From Cupriavidus taiwanensis (GTDB lineage: Bacteria; Pseudomonadota; Gammaproteobacteria; Burkholderiales; Burkholderiaceae), in assembly GCF_900250115.1 (NCBI RefSeq), contig NZ_LT984804.1, positions 1,317,301 to 1,381,300 on the forward strand: a DNA stretch of 64,000 bases. The letters run 5' to 3'. Shown here piece after piece: positions 1 through 8,468 of the stretch; position 1 is the stretch's first letter; each line of letters begins with the position of its first letter. The translations under genes were made by a program, and so were the position numbers. The notes under the pieces are model-generated. The model searched no databases. It saw only the letters and a program-made list of their open reading frames with translations, and was not told the DNA's origin.

Positions 1-491
1 CCGCCGAGGCGGCACCGGCTTCTGCTGCCCGTCCTGCCGCTGCCGCCGGCCTCTACGAGTGCCAGGCCCCCGGCACCGGTACCGTGTTTCGCTCGACGCC
101 CAGGGAAGGTTGCCGCCTGGTGGCCGCGCCCGATCCCGGCGCCCCTGATCCGCAGCGCTGGCTGCCGCTGATGGGCGCCAACGGCGTGATTTCCTATTTC
201 GATCAGTCGGCCGTGCGCCGGCAGGGCACGCAGGTTGGCGTGGTGGTGATGCGCAACTCGCCGTCGGGAGTGATCCGCACCGCCAGCGGCGAACCGATCC
301 GTTCCTCGCTCAAGCGCATGGTGCTGAATTGCGCCACGTCGATGTTTGCCGTGGTCGAGCAGACCCTCTACAGCAAGCGCTTTGCGCGTGGCGAATCGCT
401 CTACACCATCCGCGCGCCGCAATCCGGTACCTTCCAGGTGGCCGGCCCCGGCACCATCGCCGGGGAACTGCTGCGCAAGCTGTGCCGCTAA
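1..491 (+). CDS. surface-adhesin E-like exported protein, C-terminal part
   Basis: The frame is open to the left edge, so the N-terminus is missing. It begins with an Ala/Pro-rich linker and then a YECQ..GTVFRSTPREGC segment that resembles the Cys-containing start of small DUF4124-like periplasmic domains. The remainder (RWLPLMG.., SYFDQSAV.., a late Cys in MVLNCATS, terminal LLRKLCR) resembles surface-adhesin protein E domains. A GTG at position 84 could be read as a start, but the domain clearly begins upstream of it. The family call is by pattern only, and the function is unknown beyond probable export. Confidence 0.6.
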   Translation, partial: AEAAPASAARPAAAAGLYECQAPGTGTVFRSTPREGCRLVAAPDPGAPDPQRWLPLMGANGVISYFDQSAVRRQGTQVGVVVMRNSPSGVIRTASGEPIRSSLKRMVLNCATSMFAVVEQTLYSKRFARGESLYTIRAPQSGTFQVAGPGTIAGELLRKLCR

Positions 492-525
492 GCCCGCCGC
501 GCGGCACGGCGTGCTGCAGGCCGGC

Positions 526-951
526 TTATTCGCCCACGTGGCGCGACTTCCATTGCCCGTTGGACTGCTTGCAGAACCAGCCGCTCCAATGCTCTTCGGC
601 ACTGCCGCGCTTGAGGTCTGACTTCAGGCGCCGGCACGGCTGGCCCTTGTCGGTCTTGCTCTCGACCGGGGTGATGGTGCCGTCGATCTGCTGGCGCCGT
701 CCCGCGGCCGGAAAGGTCCATGCCACCGACTGGCCATCGGCCGTATCGTTCAGCGCGGTACGCACCGACTTGGCCAGCGACGCGCCTTCCTTGTCGTTGA
801 GCGTGCCGATGATGGTGCCGCTCAGGTAGTTGTCGAAGTACGCATGCGCCGGCGCGGCGCAGAGCAGCACCGCGCCCAGCGCGCCTGCGAGTGCGGCGCG
901 CAGGGCGGGGCGGGCGACGCTGCCAGAGGGTGAAGTGTGCCGAGTCAGCAT
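526..951 (-). CDS. 17-kDa surface-antigen-like exported protein (RT0821/Lpp0805 type)
   Basis: This is a 141-residue protein with an N-terminal hydrophobic segment (about residues 15-36, ending APAHA) that looks like a signal peptide. The mature part has the layout of the 17-kDa surface antigen C-terminal domain: a short G-rich stretch (SGTIIGTLND), a serine/alanine helix, W.F..AG, a GTITPV strand, a PCR motif and a closing GWFC..NGQWK. These proteins are usually outer-membrane or periplasmic, and their biochemical role is not established. It converges on the partial gene at the left edge with a 34-bp gap. Confidence 0.6.
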   Translation of the reverse strand: MLTRHTSPSGSVARPALRAALAGALGAVLLCAAPAHAYFDNYLSGTIIGTLNDKEGASLAKSVRTALNDTADGQSVAWTFPAAGRRQQIDGTITPVESKTDKGQPCRRLKSDLKRGSAEEHWSGWFCKQSNGQWKSRHVGE

Positions 952-1150
952 GACGGTTCCTTGTAGCTACATGGTGGCGTTGGAGTGGCATTGTAAGCGC
1001 AATGCGCGGCGGTGGCGGCGCTTGCCAATGCGCCTCGCCAGTTGCGTCCACCGGGCTGCGGTTGACACCTGCGTGGCCCTGACCTAGCGTTGATTTCTGC
1101 CCCTCGCGCCGTCGGCCCCAGGGGCGCCCAATCCTGCGAAAGGAGATCTC

Positions 1151-1522
1151 ATGACGCTGCGCTATCTCACAATCGGCCTGGCCGTCGCCTGCGCCTTCGG
1201 CACGGTGCACGCCCAGACCGCGGGCAAGGCCGACCAATTCAGTCCGTACACCGACGGCGCCAAGCAGGACAAGTTCAATCCCTACACCGATGGGGCGAAA
1301 CAGGACAAGTTCAGCCCGTACACCGATGGCGCAAAAAGCGACAACGTGACCGCACTGAACCCGGGCGCCAGGCCCGATCAGATGGAGCCGGTCCAGGGCG
1401 GCGCGCAGAAGTCGTTCGACTCGTTCAGCCAGGGCGGCATGAACAGCGGCAAGTTTGACCCCTATTCCGAAGGCGCCAAGAGCGGCAAGTTCGATCCCTA
1501 CAGCGAAGGCGCCAAAAAGTAA
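1151..1522 (+). CDS. exported protein of tandem PYTDGAK repeats
   Basis: This 123-residue protein has a signal peptide ending AHAQ-like (VHAQ, about residue 22). The mature part is almost entirely repeats of a 12-residue unit, [K/Q]-x-DKF-x-PYTDGAK. Three near-perfect copies come first, then diverged NPGARPDQ and GGAQKSFD stretches, then two PYSEGAK copies at the C-terminus. An AGGAG ribosome-binding site lies 7-8 bases before the ATG. There are no Cys and no recognisable catalytic motif. A second protein at 41173-41514 carries a related DPFTDGA repeat. The function is unknown. The composition (Lys/Asp/Gly-rich, low hydrophobicity) suggests a disordered or binding role. Confidence 0.75.
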   Translation: MTLRYLTIGLAVACAFGTVHAQTAGKADQFSPYTDGAKQDKFNPYTDGAKQDKFSPYTDGAKSDNVTALNPGARPDQMEPVQGGAQKSFDSFSQGGMNSGKFDPYSEGAKSGKFDPYSEGAKK

Positions 1523-1888
1523 CCGTCTATTAAACGGGCCGGACACGAGCCGGCTCGTATCGGTGCGCGACCGGGGCAGCCGATCGAGGCTGGCCGTGCC
1601 GAACTCGCGGCGATGTGACCAGATCGCCCGCAAAGCCATGCGTGGAGCGGCTTTCGGGCTACGTGGCCTACATTTTGTTGCAAACCTTGCGTGATCGAAA
1701 CGTGACTTTTGCGTCTCGAGTTGCTATGGTTTATTGCGCATCGCAACAACCCGGACATGGTGTCCCGCGGGCAATCTGCCCCGCGCCAGGGCCTCGCCAC
1801 TCGGCGTCGGGCTCATCTCTTGCCGTGTCCTTCATCGTTCAGGCCGCCGATGCCGGCCGCTCCGATTCAACCGCTCACCCTGGCATAC
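1523..1888. other. intergenic region upstream of opgG
   Basis: This stretch holds no gene I can support. It must contain the opgG promoter. An AT-richer patch around 1690-1740 (TTGCGT, later TATGGT) is the only part that looks promoter-like, and I see no good -35/-10 pair or operator. Two possible upstream in-frame starts for opgG (1709 and 1850) lie in it. Confidence 0.4.
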
Positions 1889-3487
1889 ATGTCACAGATC
1901 GCCACGCCACCAACAGCCGTACCGTTTACCTTGCCCTGCGCCGGGCCGGAGGCCCGTCGCCGCGCCGCGCGCGCGGCGGCAGGGATCGCGGCCTGGCTTG
2001 GCGGCGGGGCGCTGGCACTGTGCGCGATGGCGGCCCATGCGTTCGACTTCGACACGGTCGCATCGCGCGCGCGTCAGCTGGCGGCCTCGCCTTACAAGGC
2101 GCCGGCGCCGAACCTGCCGCGCGAATTACGCGAACTGACCTACGAGCGCTACCGCGAGATCGAGTACAAGCCCGAGCGCTTCGCGTGGCGGGGAACGCGT
2201 TCGCCGTTCGAGCTGTCGTTCTTCCACGAGGGCATGGTGTTCGACCAGCCCGTGCGCATCCATGAAGTGGTGGGCAACAGCGTGCGGGAATTCCGCTTCG
2301 ACCCCTCCGCGTTCAACTACGGCCCGCACAAGGTCGATGCCGCCAAGCTGAAAGGGCTGGGCTACGCCGGCTTCCGCATCCTGTATCCGCTCAACCAGGG
2401 CAAGCGCAAGGACGAACTGGCCTCGTTCCTCGGCGCCAGCTACTTCCGCGCGCTCGGCAAGGACCAGTGGTACGGGCTCTCGGCGCGCGGCCTGGCGGTG
2501 GATACCGCGCTCAACTCGGGCGAGGAATTCCCGCGCTTCGTCGAATACTGGATCGAACGCCCCGGCGCCAATGCCAAGGAAATCACCATCTATGCGCTGA
2601 TGGATTCGCGCCGCATGAGCGGGGCGTACCGCTTCACCATCAAGCCCGGCGCGGAGACCGCCATGGAGGTCAAGTCGCGCCTCTACCTGCGCGAGAACGT
2701 GACCAAGCTTGGCCTCGCGCCGCTGACCAGCATGTACCTGTACGGCGAGAACCAGCCGTCGCCGGCGCAGGATTTCCGCCCGGAAGTGCACGACTCGGAC
2801 GGCCTGTCGATCCACCTGGGCACCGGCGAATGGGTCTGGCGTCCGCTGGTCAATCCCAAGCGGCTGCTGGTGACGTCGTTTGCGGCGACCAATCCGCAGG
2901 GCTTCGGGCTGATGCAGCGCGACCGCAGCTTCAACAGCTACCAGGAGATCGGCGCGTGGTATGAGCGCCGGCCCAGTGGCTGGGTGCAGCCGCGCGGCAA
3001 CTGGGGCTCGGGCCGGGTCGAGCTGGTGCAGATCCCGACGCCGGACGAGACCAATGACAACATCGTCGCGTACTGGGTGCCAGACAACCCGCCCAAGCCC
3101 AAGCAAGCCTTCGACTACGAATACCGCCTGCTGTGGCAGAAGGACGGCGAACAGGAGCCGCCGCTGTCGTGGGTGACCCAGACCCGCCTGGGCCAGGGCC
3201 AGACCCGCAGCAAGGAGGACATGAGCTTTTCGCTGGTGGTGGACTTCGAAGGCCCTGCCTTCCGCAGGCTGCCGGCGGACGTGCGCATCGACCCGGTGGT
3301 TTCGGCCGATGCCAACGGCGAGCTGTTGAAGACGTCGGTGCAGCGCAATGACGCGACCGGCGGCTGGCGCATGACCATGCTGATGCGCCGCAAGGACGAA
3401 ACCAAGCCGGTAGAGTTGCGCGGCTATCTTCGCAACGGCAATACAACCCTGTCCGAGACGTGGAGCTACATCTTACCCCCCGCCTAA
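1889..3487 (+). CDS. opgG: periplasmic glucan biosynthesis protein OpgG (MdoG)
   Basis: The protein acts in the periplasm in making osmoregulated periplasmic glucans, where OpgG is needed to branch or release the glucan backbone extruded by OpgH. It carries the OpgG-family signatures FDFDTVASRARQLAASPYK, YREIEYKPERFAWRG, FELSFFHEGM and PLNQGKRKDELASFLGASYFR. From this start it is 532 aa, close to the usual family length, with an Arg-rich n-region, a hydrophobic core and cleavage after AMAAHA. In-frame starts at 1709 (592 aa) and 1850 (545 aa) are possible. No start has a strong ribosome-binding site. The gene overlaps opgH by 28 bp, so translation is probably coupled. Confidence 0.93.
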   Translation: MSQIATPPTAVPFTLPCAGPEARRRAARAAAGIAAWLGGGALALCAMAAHAFDFDTVASRARQLAASPYKAPAPNLPRELRELTYERYREIEYKPERFAWRGTRSPFELSFFHEGMVFDQPVRIHEVVGNSVREFRFDPSAFNYGPHKVDAAKLKGLGYAGFRILYPLNQGKRKDELASFLGASYFRALGKDQWYGLSARGLAVDTALNSGEEFPRFVEYWIERPGANAKEITIYALMDSRRMSGAYRFTIKPGAETAMEVKSRLYLRENVTKLGLAPLTSMYLYGENQPSPAQDFRPEVHDSDGLSIHLGTGEWVWRPLVNPKRLLVTSFAATNPQGFGLMQRDRSFNSYQEIGAWYERRPSGWVQPRGNWGSGRVELVQIPTPDETNDNIVAYWVPDNPPKPKQAFDYEYRLLWQKDGEQEPPLSWVTQTRLGQGQTRSKEDMSFSLVVDFEGPAFRRLPADVRIDPVVSADANGELLKTSVQRNDATGGWRMTMLMRRKDETKPVELRGYLRNGNTTLSETWSYILPPA

Positions 3488-6084
3488 AGCAGCGACCGGC
3501 CCAGGCGGCGGCATGCGAGCGCTATCTCGACCGCCTGCCCGTATCGCCTGAAGTGCGCAGCGAACTGCTGGCCGACAGCGCCAGCCTGGCCGCAGCGGCG
3601 GCACCCGTCACGCCGCTGGCTTCGGTGACCCCGGTGATCCCGGTCACGACCGATGGCCGCGACGCGCAGGAGGCAATCACGCGCCTGCAGTCGCGCCTGG
3701 CCGGCAAGGAAGCGCCGCCGGCGCACGGCAGCAGCGCCTATGCCTCGGTGCAGCGGCGCTTCGCCATGGCCTACGGCAATCCGCAGGTCGGCGGCGCGCC
3801 GCTGCTGCGCCGGCGCGAAGACGGCACCGTGAAGGCGGACACCGGCCCCGCGCCCGAGCGCAGCTCGATGGTGCCGCGCCAGTGGCCGCCGCATATCGTC
3901 ACCGGCTGGGTGCGCAACACATGGCGCCGCATGCTGGGCCGCGCGCCGGTGCCCGAGACGTGGGACACCCTGCACGACGGGCCCGACGCCGAAGGCAAAT
4001 GGCATCCCGCCGGCTCGCACCGCCGCTGGGTGCTGCTGGGCCTGGTCGGAATCCAGACCGCGCTGGCCACGTACTTCATGACCAGCGTGCTGCCGTATCA
4101 CGGCACCGATCCGCTCGAGATTGCCATCCTGGTCCTGTTTGCCATCCTGTTTTCGTGGGTGTCGGCCGGCTTCTGGACCGCCATGATGGGCTTCCTGGTG
4201 CTGGCCAAGGGCGGCGACAAGCATCTGATCTCGCGCTCGGCGGTGCCGGGCCGGCCTGACGCGCCAATCGCGGCCGAGGCCCGCACCGCGATCATCATGC
4301 CGATCTGCAATGAAGACGTGACGCGCGTCTTCGCGGGCCTGCGCGCCACCTATGAATCGCTGTCGCGCACGCCGCACCTGTCCAACTTCGATTTCATCGT
4401 GCTGTCGGACAGCGGCAATCCGGACCTGCGCACGGCCGAGCACGATGCCTGGATGGAGCTGTGCCGCGCCGTCGGCGGCTTCGGCCGCATCTTCTACCGC
4501 TGGCGTCGCCACCGGGTGAAGCGCAAGACCGGCAACGTGGCCGATTTCTGCCGCCGCTGGGGCAGCAAGTACCGCTACATGGTGGTGCTCGACGCCGACA
4601 GCGTGATGAGCGGCGACTGCCTGGCCACGCTGGTGCGGCTGATGGAAGCCAATCCCGGCGCCGGCATCATCCAGACCGCGCCGCTGGCGGTGGGCCGCGA
4701 GACGCTGTATGCGCGCGTGCAGCAGTTCGCCACGCGCGTGTACGGGCCGCTGTTCACCGCCGGGCTGCACTACTGGCAGCTGGGTGAATCGCACTACTGG
4801 GGCCACAACGCCATCATCCGCGTCAAACCGTTCATCGAACACTGCGCGCTGGCGCCATTGCCGGGCCGCGGCCCGCTGTCGGGCGAGATCCTGTCGCACG
4901 ATTTTGTCGAGGCCGCGCTGATGCGCCGTGCCGGCTGGGGCGTGTGGATTGCCTACGACCTCGAGGGCTCGTACGAAGAGCTGCCGCCCAACCTGCTCGA
5001 CGAAGTCAAGCGCGACCGCCGCTGGTGCCAGGGCAACCTGATGAACTTCCGGCTGTGGCTCAAGCAGGGCTTCCACGTGGTGCACCGCGCGGTGTTCCTG
5101 ACCGGGATCATGGCGTACCTGTCGGCGCCGCTGTGGCTGCTGTTCCTGCTGCTGTCGACGGCGATGCTGGCCAAGCACGCGCTGGTGCCGCCGGAATACT
5201 TCACGCAGCAATACCAGCTGTTCCCGACCTGGCCCGAGTGGCATCCCGAAAAGGCGCTGGCGCTGTTCTCCGCCACGGCCACGCTGCTGTTCCTGCCCAA
5301 GCTCGCCAGCGTGGCGCTGCTGATGAAGCAGGCGCGGCGCTACGGCGGCGCGGTGCAGCTCTTTGCCAGCATGCTGATCGAGGTGCTGCTGTCCGCGTTG
5401 CTGGCGCCCACGCGCATGCTGTTCCATACCAAGTTCGTGATCGCCGCGTACAGCGGCTGGGGCATTTCGTGGAAATCGCCGCCGCGCGAAGATGCCGAGA
5501 CTACCTGGGGCGAGGCCTTCCGCCGCCACGGCTGGCATACCGCGCTGGGGCTGGCGTGGGGCCGGCTGGTGTACTGGCTGAACCCGTCCTATGTGCTGTG
5601 GCTGCTGCCGATCGTCGGCTCGCTGGCGTTGTCGATCCCGCTCTCGGTGATGCTGTCGCGGGTGTCGCTGGGCCGCGCTTCGCGCAGCGCGGGGCTGTTC
5701 ATGATCCCGGAAGAAACGCTGGTGCCGCGCGAGATCGTCGAAACCCAGCAGCATGTCGAAAACGCCGCCGAAACGCCGAACTTCGTCGACGCCGTGGTCG
5801 ACCCGGTCACCAACGCGCTGATGTGCGCCACCGCGACGCCGCGCGTGGTGCAGCCGGAATCGGCACGCCAGCGCCACCAGAGCCTGGTCGAGCATGCGCT
5901 GACGCACGGGCCGCGCGCGCTCACGCCGGCGCAGAAGCATGTGTTGCTCGGCAATCCGTTCGCGCTGGCGCGGCTGCATGAGCTGGTGTGGGGCTCGCCG
6001 CTGGCCGACGCCGGCTGGAAGGACACGCGCATGCTGGTGCGGCGCGCCGCCAACGTGGTGCCGCTGCGGCCGCGCGCCGCATGA
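3460..6084 (+). CDS. opgH: glucan glucosyltransferase OpgH (MdoH)
   Basis: This inner-membrane glycosyltransferase (family GT2) polymerises UDP-glucose into the linear beta-glucan backbone and extrudes it. It is 874 aa with a GTG start inside the end of opgG. The N-terminal about 200 residues are cytoplasmic and Ala/Pro-rich, followed by two membrane segments (VLLGLVGIQTALATYFM and the LFAILFSWVSAGFWTAMMG region). Catalytic motifs are visible: LSDSGNP, VLDADSVMSGDC (about residue 376), LSHDFVEAALMRRAGW (about 479) and the Q-x-x-R-W-like RRWCQGNL (about 520). A cluster of membrane helices follows. Similarity to E. coli MdoH is very high through the catalytic core. A strong terminator follows at 6104. 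Confidence 0.96.
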   Translation: MELHLTPRLKQRPAQAAACERYLDRLPVSPEVRSELLADSASLAAAAAPVTPLASVTPVIPVTTDGRDAQEAITRLQSRLAGKEAPPAHGSSAYASVQRRFAMAYGNPQVGGAPLLRRREDGTVKADTGPAPERSSMVPRQWPPHIVTGWVRNTWRRMLGRAPVPETWDTLHDGPDAEGKWHPAGSHRRWVLLGLVGIQTALATYFMTSVLPYHGTDPLEIAILVLFAILFSWVSAGFWTAMMGFLVLAKGGDKHLISRSAVPGRPDAPIAAEARTAIIMPICNEDVTRVFAGLRATYESLSRTPHLSNFDFIVLSDSGNPDLRTAEHDAWMELCRAVGGFGRIFYRWRRHRVKRKTGNVADFCRRWGSKYRYMVVLDADSVMSGDCLATLVRLMEANPGAGIIQTAPLAVGRETLYARVQQFATRVYGPLFTAGLHYWQLGESHYWGHNAIIRVKPFIEHCALAPLPGRGPLSGEILSHDFVEAALMRRAGWGVWIAYDLEGSYEELPPNLLDEVKRDRRWCQGNLMNFRLWLKQGFHVVHRAVFLTGIMAYLSAPLWLLFLLLSTAMLAKHALVPPEYFTQQYQLFPTWPEWHPEKALALFSATATLLFLPKLASVALLMKQARRYGGAVQLFASMLIEVLLSALLAPTRMLFHTKFVIAAYSGWGISWKSPPREDAETTWGEAFRRHGWHTALGLAWGRLVYWLNPSYVLWLLPIVGSLALSIPLSVMLSRVSLGRASRSAGLFMIPEETLVPREIVETQQHVENAAETPNFVDAVVDPVTNALMCATATPRVVQPESARQRHQSLVEHALTHGPRALTPAQKHVLLGNPFALARLHELVWGSPLADAGWKDTRMLVRRAANVVPLRPRAA

Positions 6085-6103
6085 GACGTGTTGTTGCCTG
6101 AAA

Positions 6104-6133
6104 AAAAACGGCCCGCAGCAGCGGGCCGTTTTT
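6104..6133 (+). terminator. rho-independent terminator after opgH
   Basis: A perfect ACGGCCCGC/GCGGGCCGT stem with an AGCA loop is flanked by an A-run on the left and a T-run on the right. It should therefore work in both directions, ending opgGH on the plus strand and the 6155-6742 gene on the minus strand. Confidence 0.9.
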
Positions 6134-6154
6134 GTTGGCACTGGCGCGCGCGGG

Positions 6155-6742
6155 TCAGCGCAACGCTGCGCTGCAGATCGGGCCGTTGATATAGACGTCG
6201 CCGATGCGGCGCTCGCCGCGGTCCTTGCGGGTCATGTAGCGGAACAACATGCTGACGCCGAGCTTGGTCAGGATCTCGACATCGCGGTTGGCGCAGATAT
6301 TGCGCTGCAGCGGCGCGGCGTAGTTGACCTCGAAGCTGGCCAGGTCCAGCATCGGTCCGCGGTAGTTGGTCAGCTCCAGCTGGAACAATACGTGTTTGCC
6401 CGGGACCGACTGGCAGCGGCGCAGGCGGGTTTCGCCGTCGATTTCGATCGGCAGGGCATCGTTGAGCTGGCGGCAGGCGCGCGCCAGCACGTTGTCAGGG
6501 CCGGTGGCGTTGCGCAGCAGTTCCGGCACGCCGGCGGCGCCGGTGTTCTGGCCGGTGGCCGCGCCCTTGAGCATGCGCGCCACCGGGTCGGCGTCGTCGA
6601 CCGCGGGCACCAGCAACGGCACGCTGGCATTGCGCAACTGCGCCGGCGCCGCCTTGGCCGTCAGGGGCGGCGCCAGCAGCAGCACGGCCGCGAAAGCGGC
6701 GGCGCCTAGCGAAGCGGAAAGCGGCGTTTGTCGTATTCTCAT
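6155..6742 (-). CDS. exported Cys-containing protein, paralogue of 47408-47971
   Basis: This 195-residue protein has a signal peptide (about residues 10-31, ending TAKA). I do not recognise a named family. The mature part contains CRQL..ALPIEIDGETRLRRC, GKHVLFQLEL, PLQRNICANRDVEILTKLGV and a terminal GPIC, so four Cys are spaced through the domain. The same skeleton occurs in the protein at 47408-47971. This suggests a small disulphide-bonded periplasmic domain, but that is inference. The start codon is the exact left boundary of a 192-bp tandem duplication. No ribosome-binding site is obvious. Confidence 0.7.
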   Translation of the reverse strand: MRIRQTPLSASLGAAAFAAVLLLAPPLTAKAAPAQLRNASVPLLVPAVDDADPVARMLKGAATGQNTGAAGVPELLRNATGPDNVLARACRQLNDALPIEIDGETRLRRCQSVPGKHVLFQLELTNYRGPMLDLASFEVNYAAPLQRNICANRDVEILTKLGVSMLFRYMTRKDRGERRIGDVYINGPICSAALR

Positions 6743-7123
6743 GCAGGCTAATGTTGCGAGGACCTGTACTGTCGTCCCTCTCTGCGAGGCCGACGTCGAG
6801 TCTTACGCCGACAGGCTGGCATTGTACCCTCCACGCCGGCGCGCATGAAAGTCGCGCTCCCCATGCATCGTCACGCTGCTGCGTTGCAAGGCCCGTGAAT
6901 ATCACTGCGTGACCTAACTATTTACCAATCCCATGCAGGCTAATGTTGCGAGGACCTGTACTGTCGTCCCTCTCTGCGAGGCCGACGTCGAGTCTTACGC
7001 CGACAGGCTGGCATTGTACCCTCCACGCCGGCGCGCATGAAAGTCGCGCTCCCCATGCATCGTCACGCTGCTGCGTTGCAAGGCCCGTGAATATCACTGC
7101 GTGACCTAACTATTTACCAATCC
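6740..7123. repeat. perfect tandem duplication of a 192-bp unit
   Basis: Positions 6740-6931 and 6932-7123 read identically base for base as I compare them, and the match stops immediately on both sides. The unit begins with the CAT that is the start codon (complement) of the leftward gene at 6155-6742, so that gene's entire upstream region is present twice. The unit is not coding in any convincing way. The 6743-7239 interval otherwise contains only the region upstream of the MFS gene. Confidence 0.95.
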
Positions 7124-7239
7124 TGCGAGGTTTGCCAGCTTTGCCTGGTCCGGCGTTGGCGATGGCGTCCGGCGCGCCGGCATTCTGCGCGATACGTTCC
7201 GGGCCATCTTCGCCGGCGCCCGGCCGCGTTGGTTATGTT

Positions 7240-8451
7240 GTGCAACAATTGCCCACGCCGCGTTTCCCTGCCTGGCTGCTGATCTGCGGCTCGCTGATGG
7301 CGATCGCGCCGCTGTCGATCGACATGTACCTGCCCAGTTTCCCGACGCTGGCGCGGGACCTGGGCGTCGACATCGGCCAGGTCCAGCTGACACTGGGTAC
7401 CTTCCTGGTCGGGCTGGCGCTCGGACAAGCCTTCTATGGTCCCTTCAGCGACCGCTTCGGGCGCAAGCCGCCGCTCTATGTGGGGCTGTGCCTCTACGTG
7501 GCCGCCGCCGTCGGCTGCGCGCTGGCGCGCAACGTCGAATCGCTGATGCTATGGCGCTTCCTGCAGGCACTGGGGGGCTGCGCCGGCATGGTGATGGCGC
7601 GGGCGGTGATCCGCGACCGGCTCGAGGCGCATGAATCGGCGCGGGCGTTTTCCTCGCTGATGCTGGTGATGGGAGTTGCGCCGATCCTGGCGCCGATCAT
7701 CGGCGGCGCGGTGCTGACCGTCTCGGGCTGGCGCGCCATCTTCTGGGTGCTGGCGGGGGCCGGCCTGCTGATCCTGCTGCTGGTCCATCTGCGCATGGAG
7801 GAATCGCTGGACCGCCGCCATGCGGCGCCGCTGCGGCTCGGCACCGTGGCCCGCAGCTACGCGGAACTGCTGCGCGACCGCGAGTTCCTGGGTTATTCGC
7901 TGGCGGCCGGTTTCGGTTCGGCGGGCATGTTTGCGTATATCTCGGGCTCGCCGTTCGTGCTGATCGAGCTCCACGGCATCGCGCCGTCGCACTATGGCTT
8001 TGTGTTCGGCGCCAATGCACTGGGACTGATCACGATGTCGCAGCTCAATGCCCGGCTGGTGCGCGGGCGTTCGCTCGATCAGGTGCTGGGTGCCACGCTG
8101 CTGGCGGCGCTGGCCGCGGGGATGGTGCTGGCGCTGGCCGCGCTGGCGGGGATGGCGGTGCTGCCGGTGCTGCTGGGCGGGTTCTTCGTCTTTATCGGTG
8201 CGCTGGGCTGCGTTTCGCCGAACGCCTCGGCGCTGGCGCTGGCGCACCAGGGGCATCGCGCCGGCACCGCTTCGGCGCTGATGGGCACGCTGCAGTTTTC
8301 GCTCGGCACGCTCGGCGGCGCCGCCGTCAGCGTATGGCGCGACGGCAGCGCGCTGCCGCTGGGCGTGGTGATGGCGGCCTGCGGCGCCGGCGCGGTGCTG
8401 ATGCGCCATTACGGGCGTTCAGGCGCACACGCGCGCCCGGGCGCCCGCTGA
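7240..8451 (+). CDS. Bcr/CflA-family MFS drug exporter
   Basis: This is a 12-helix major facilitator transporter of the Bcr/CflA subfamily, which exports drugs such as bicyclomycin or chloramphenicol by proton antiport. The first helix has the subfamily signature PLSIDMYLPSFP. The loop 2-3 motif is GPFSDRFGRKPPL. FLQALGGCAGMVMARAVIRD and MLVMGVAPILAPIIGG correspond to helices 4 and 5. I chose the GTG at 7240 (403 aa) because it lines up with the Bcr N-terminus. Upstream TTG (7132) and ATG (7162) starts lack a usable ribosome-binding site. The substrate cannot be told from sequence. Confidence 0.88.
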   Translation: MQQLPTPRFPAWLLICGSLMAIAPLSIDMYLPSFPTLARDLGVDIGQVQLTLGTFLVGLALGQAFYGPFSDRFGRKPPLYVGLCLYVAAAVGCALARNVESLMLWRFLQALGGCAGMVMARAVIRDRLEAHESARAFSSLMLVMGVAPILAPIIGGAVLTVSGWRAIFWVLAGAGLLILLLVHLRMEESLDRRHAAPLRLGTVARSYAELLRDREFLGYSLAAGFGSAGMFAYISGSPFVLIELHGIAPSHYGFVFGANALGLITMSQLNARLVRGRSLDQVLGATLLAALAAGMVLALAALAGMAVLPVLLGGFFVFIGALGCVSPNASALALAHQGHRAGTASALMGTLQFSLGTLGGAAVSVWRDGSALPLGVVMAACGAGAVLMRHYGRSGAHARPGAR

Positions 8452-8468
8452 AGCCGCGCCGCGCCAGT

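Noticed and set aside
1191..1520. CRISPR-like array in the repeat gene
   Set aside because: The repeats are in-frame codons for a 12-residue protein motif, with no separate spacers and no cas genes.
3484..6141. 885-codon open frame antisense to opgH
   Set aside because: It is the mirror of the GC-rich opgH coding sequence. It has Arg/His/Gln-rich composition, no domains, and opgH itself is beyond doubt.
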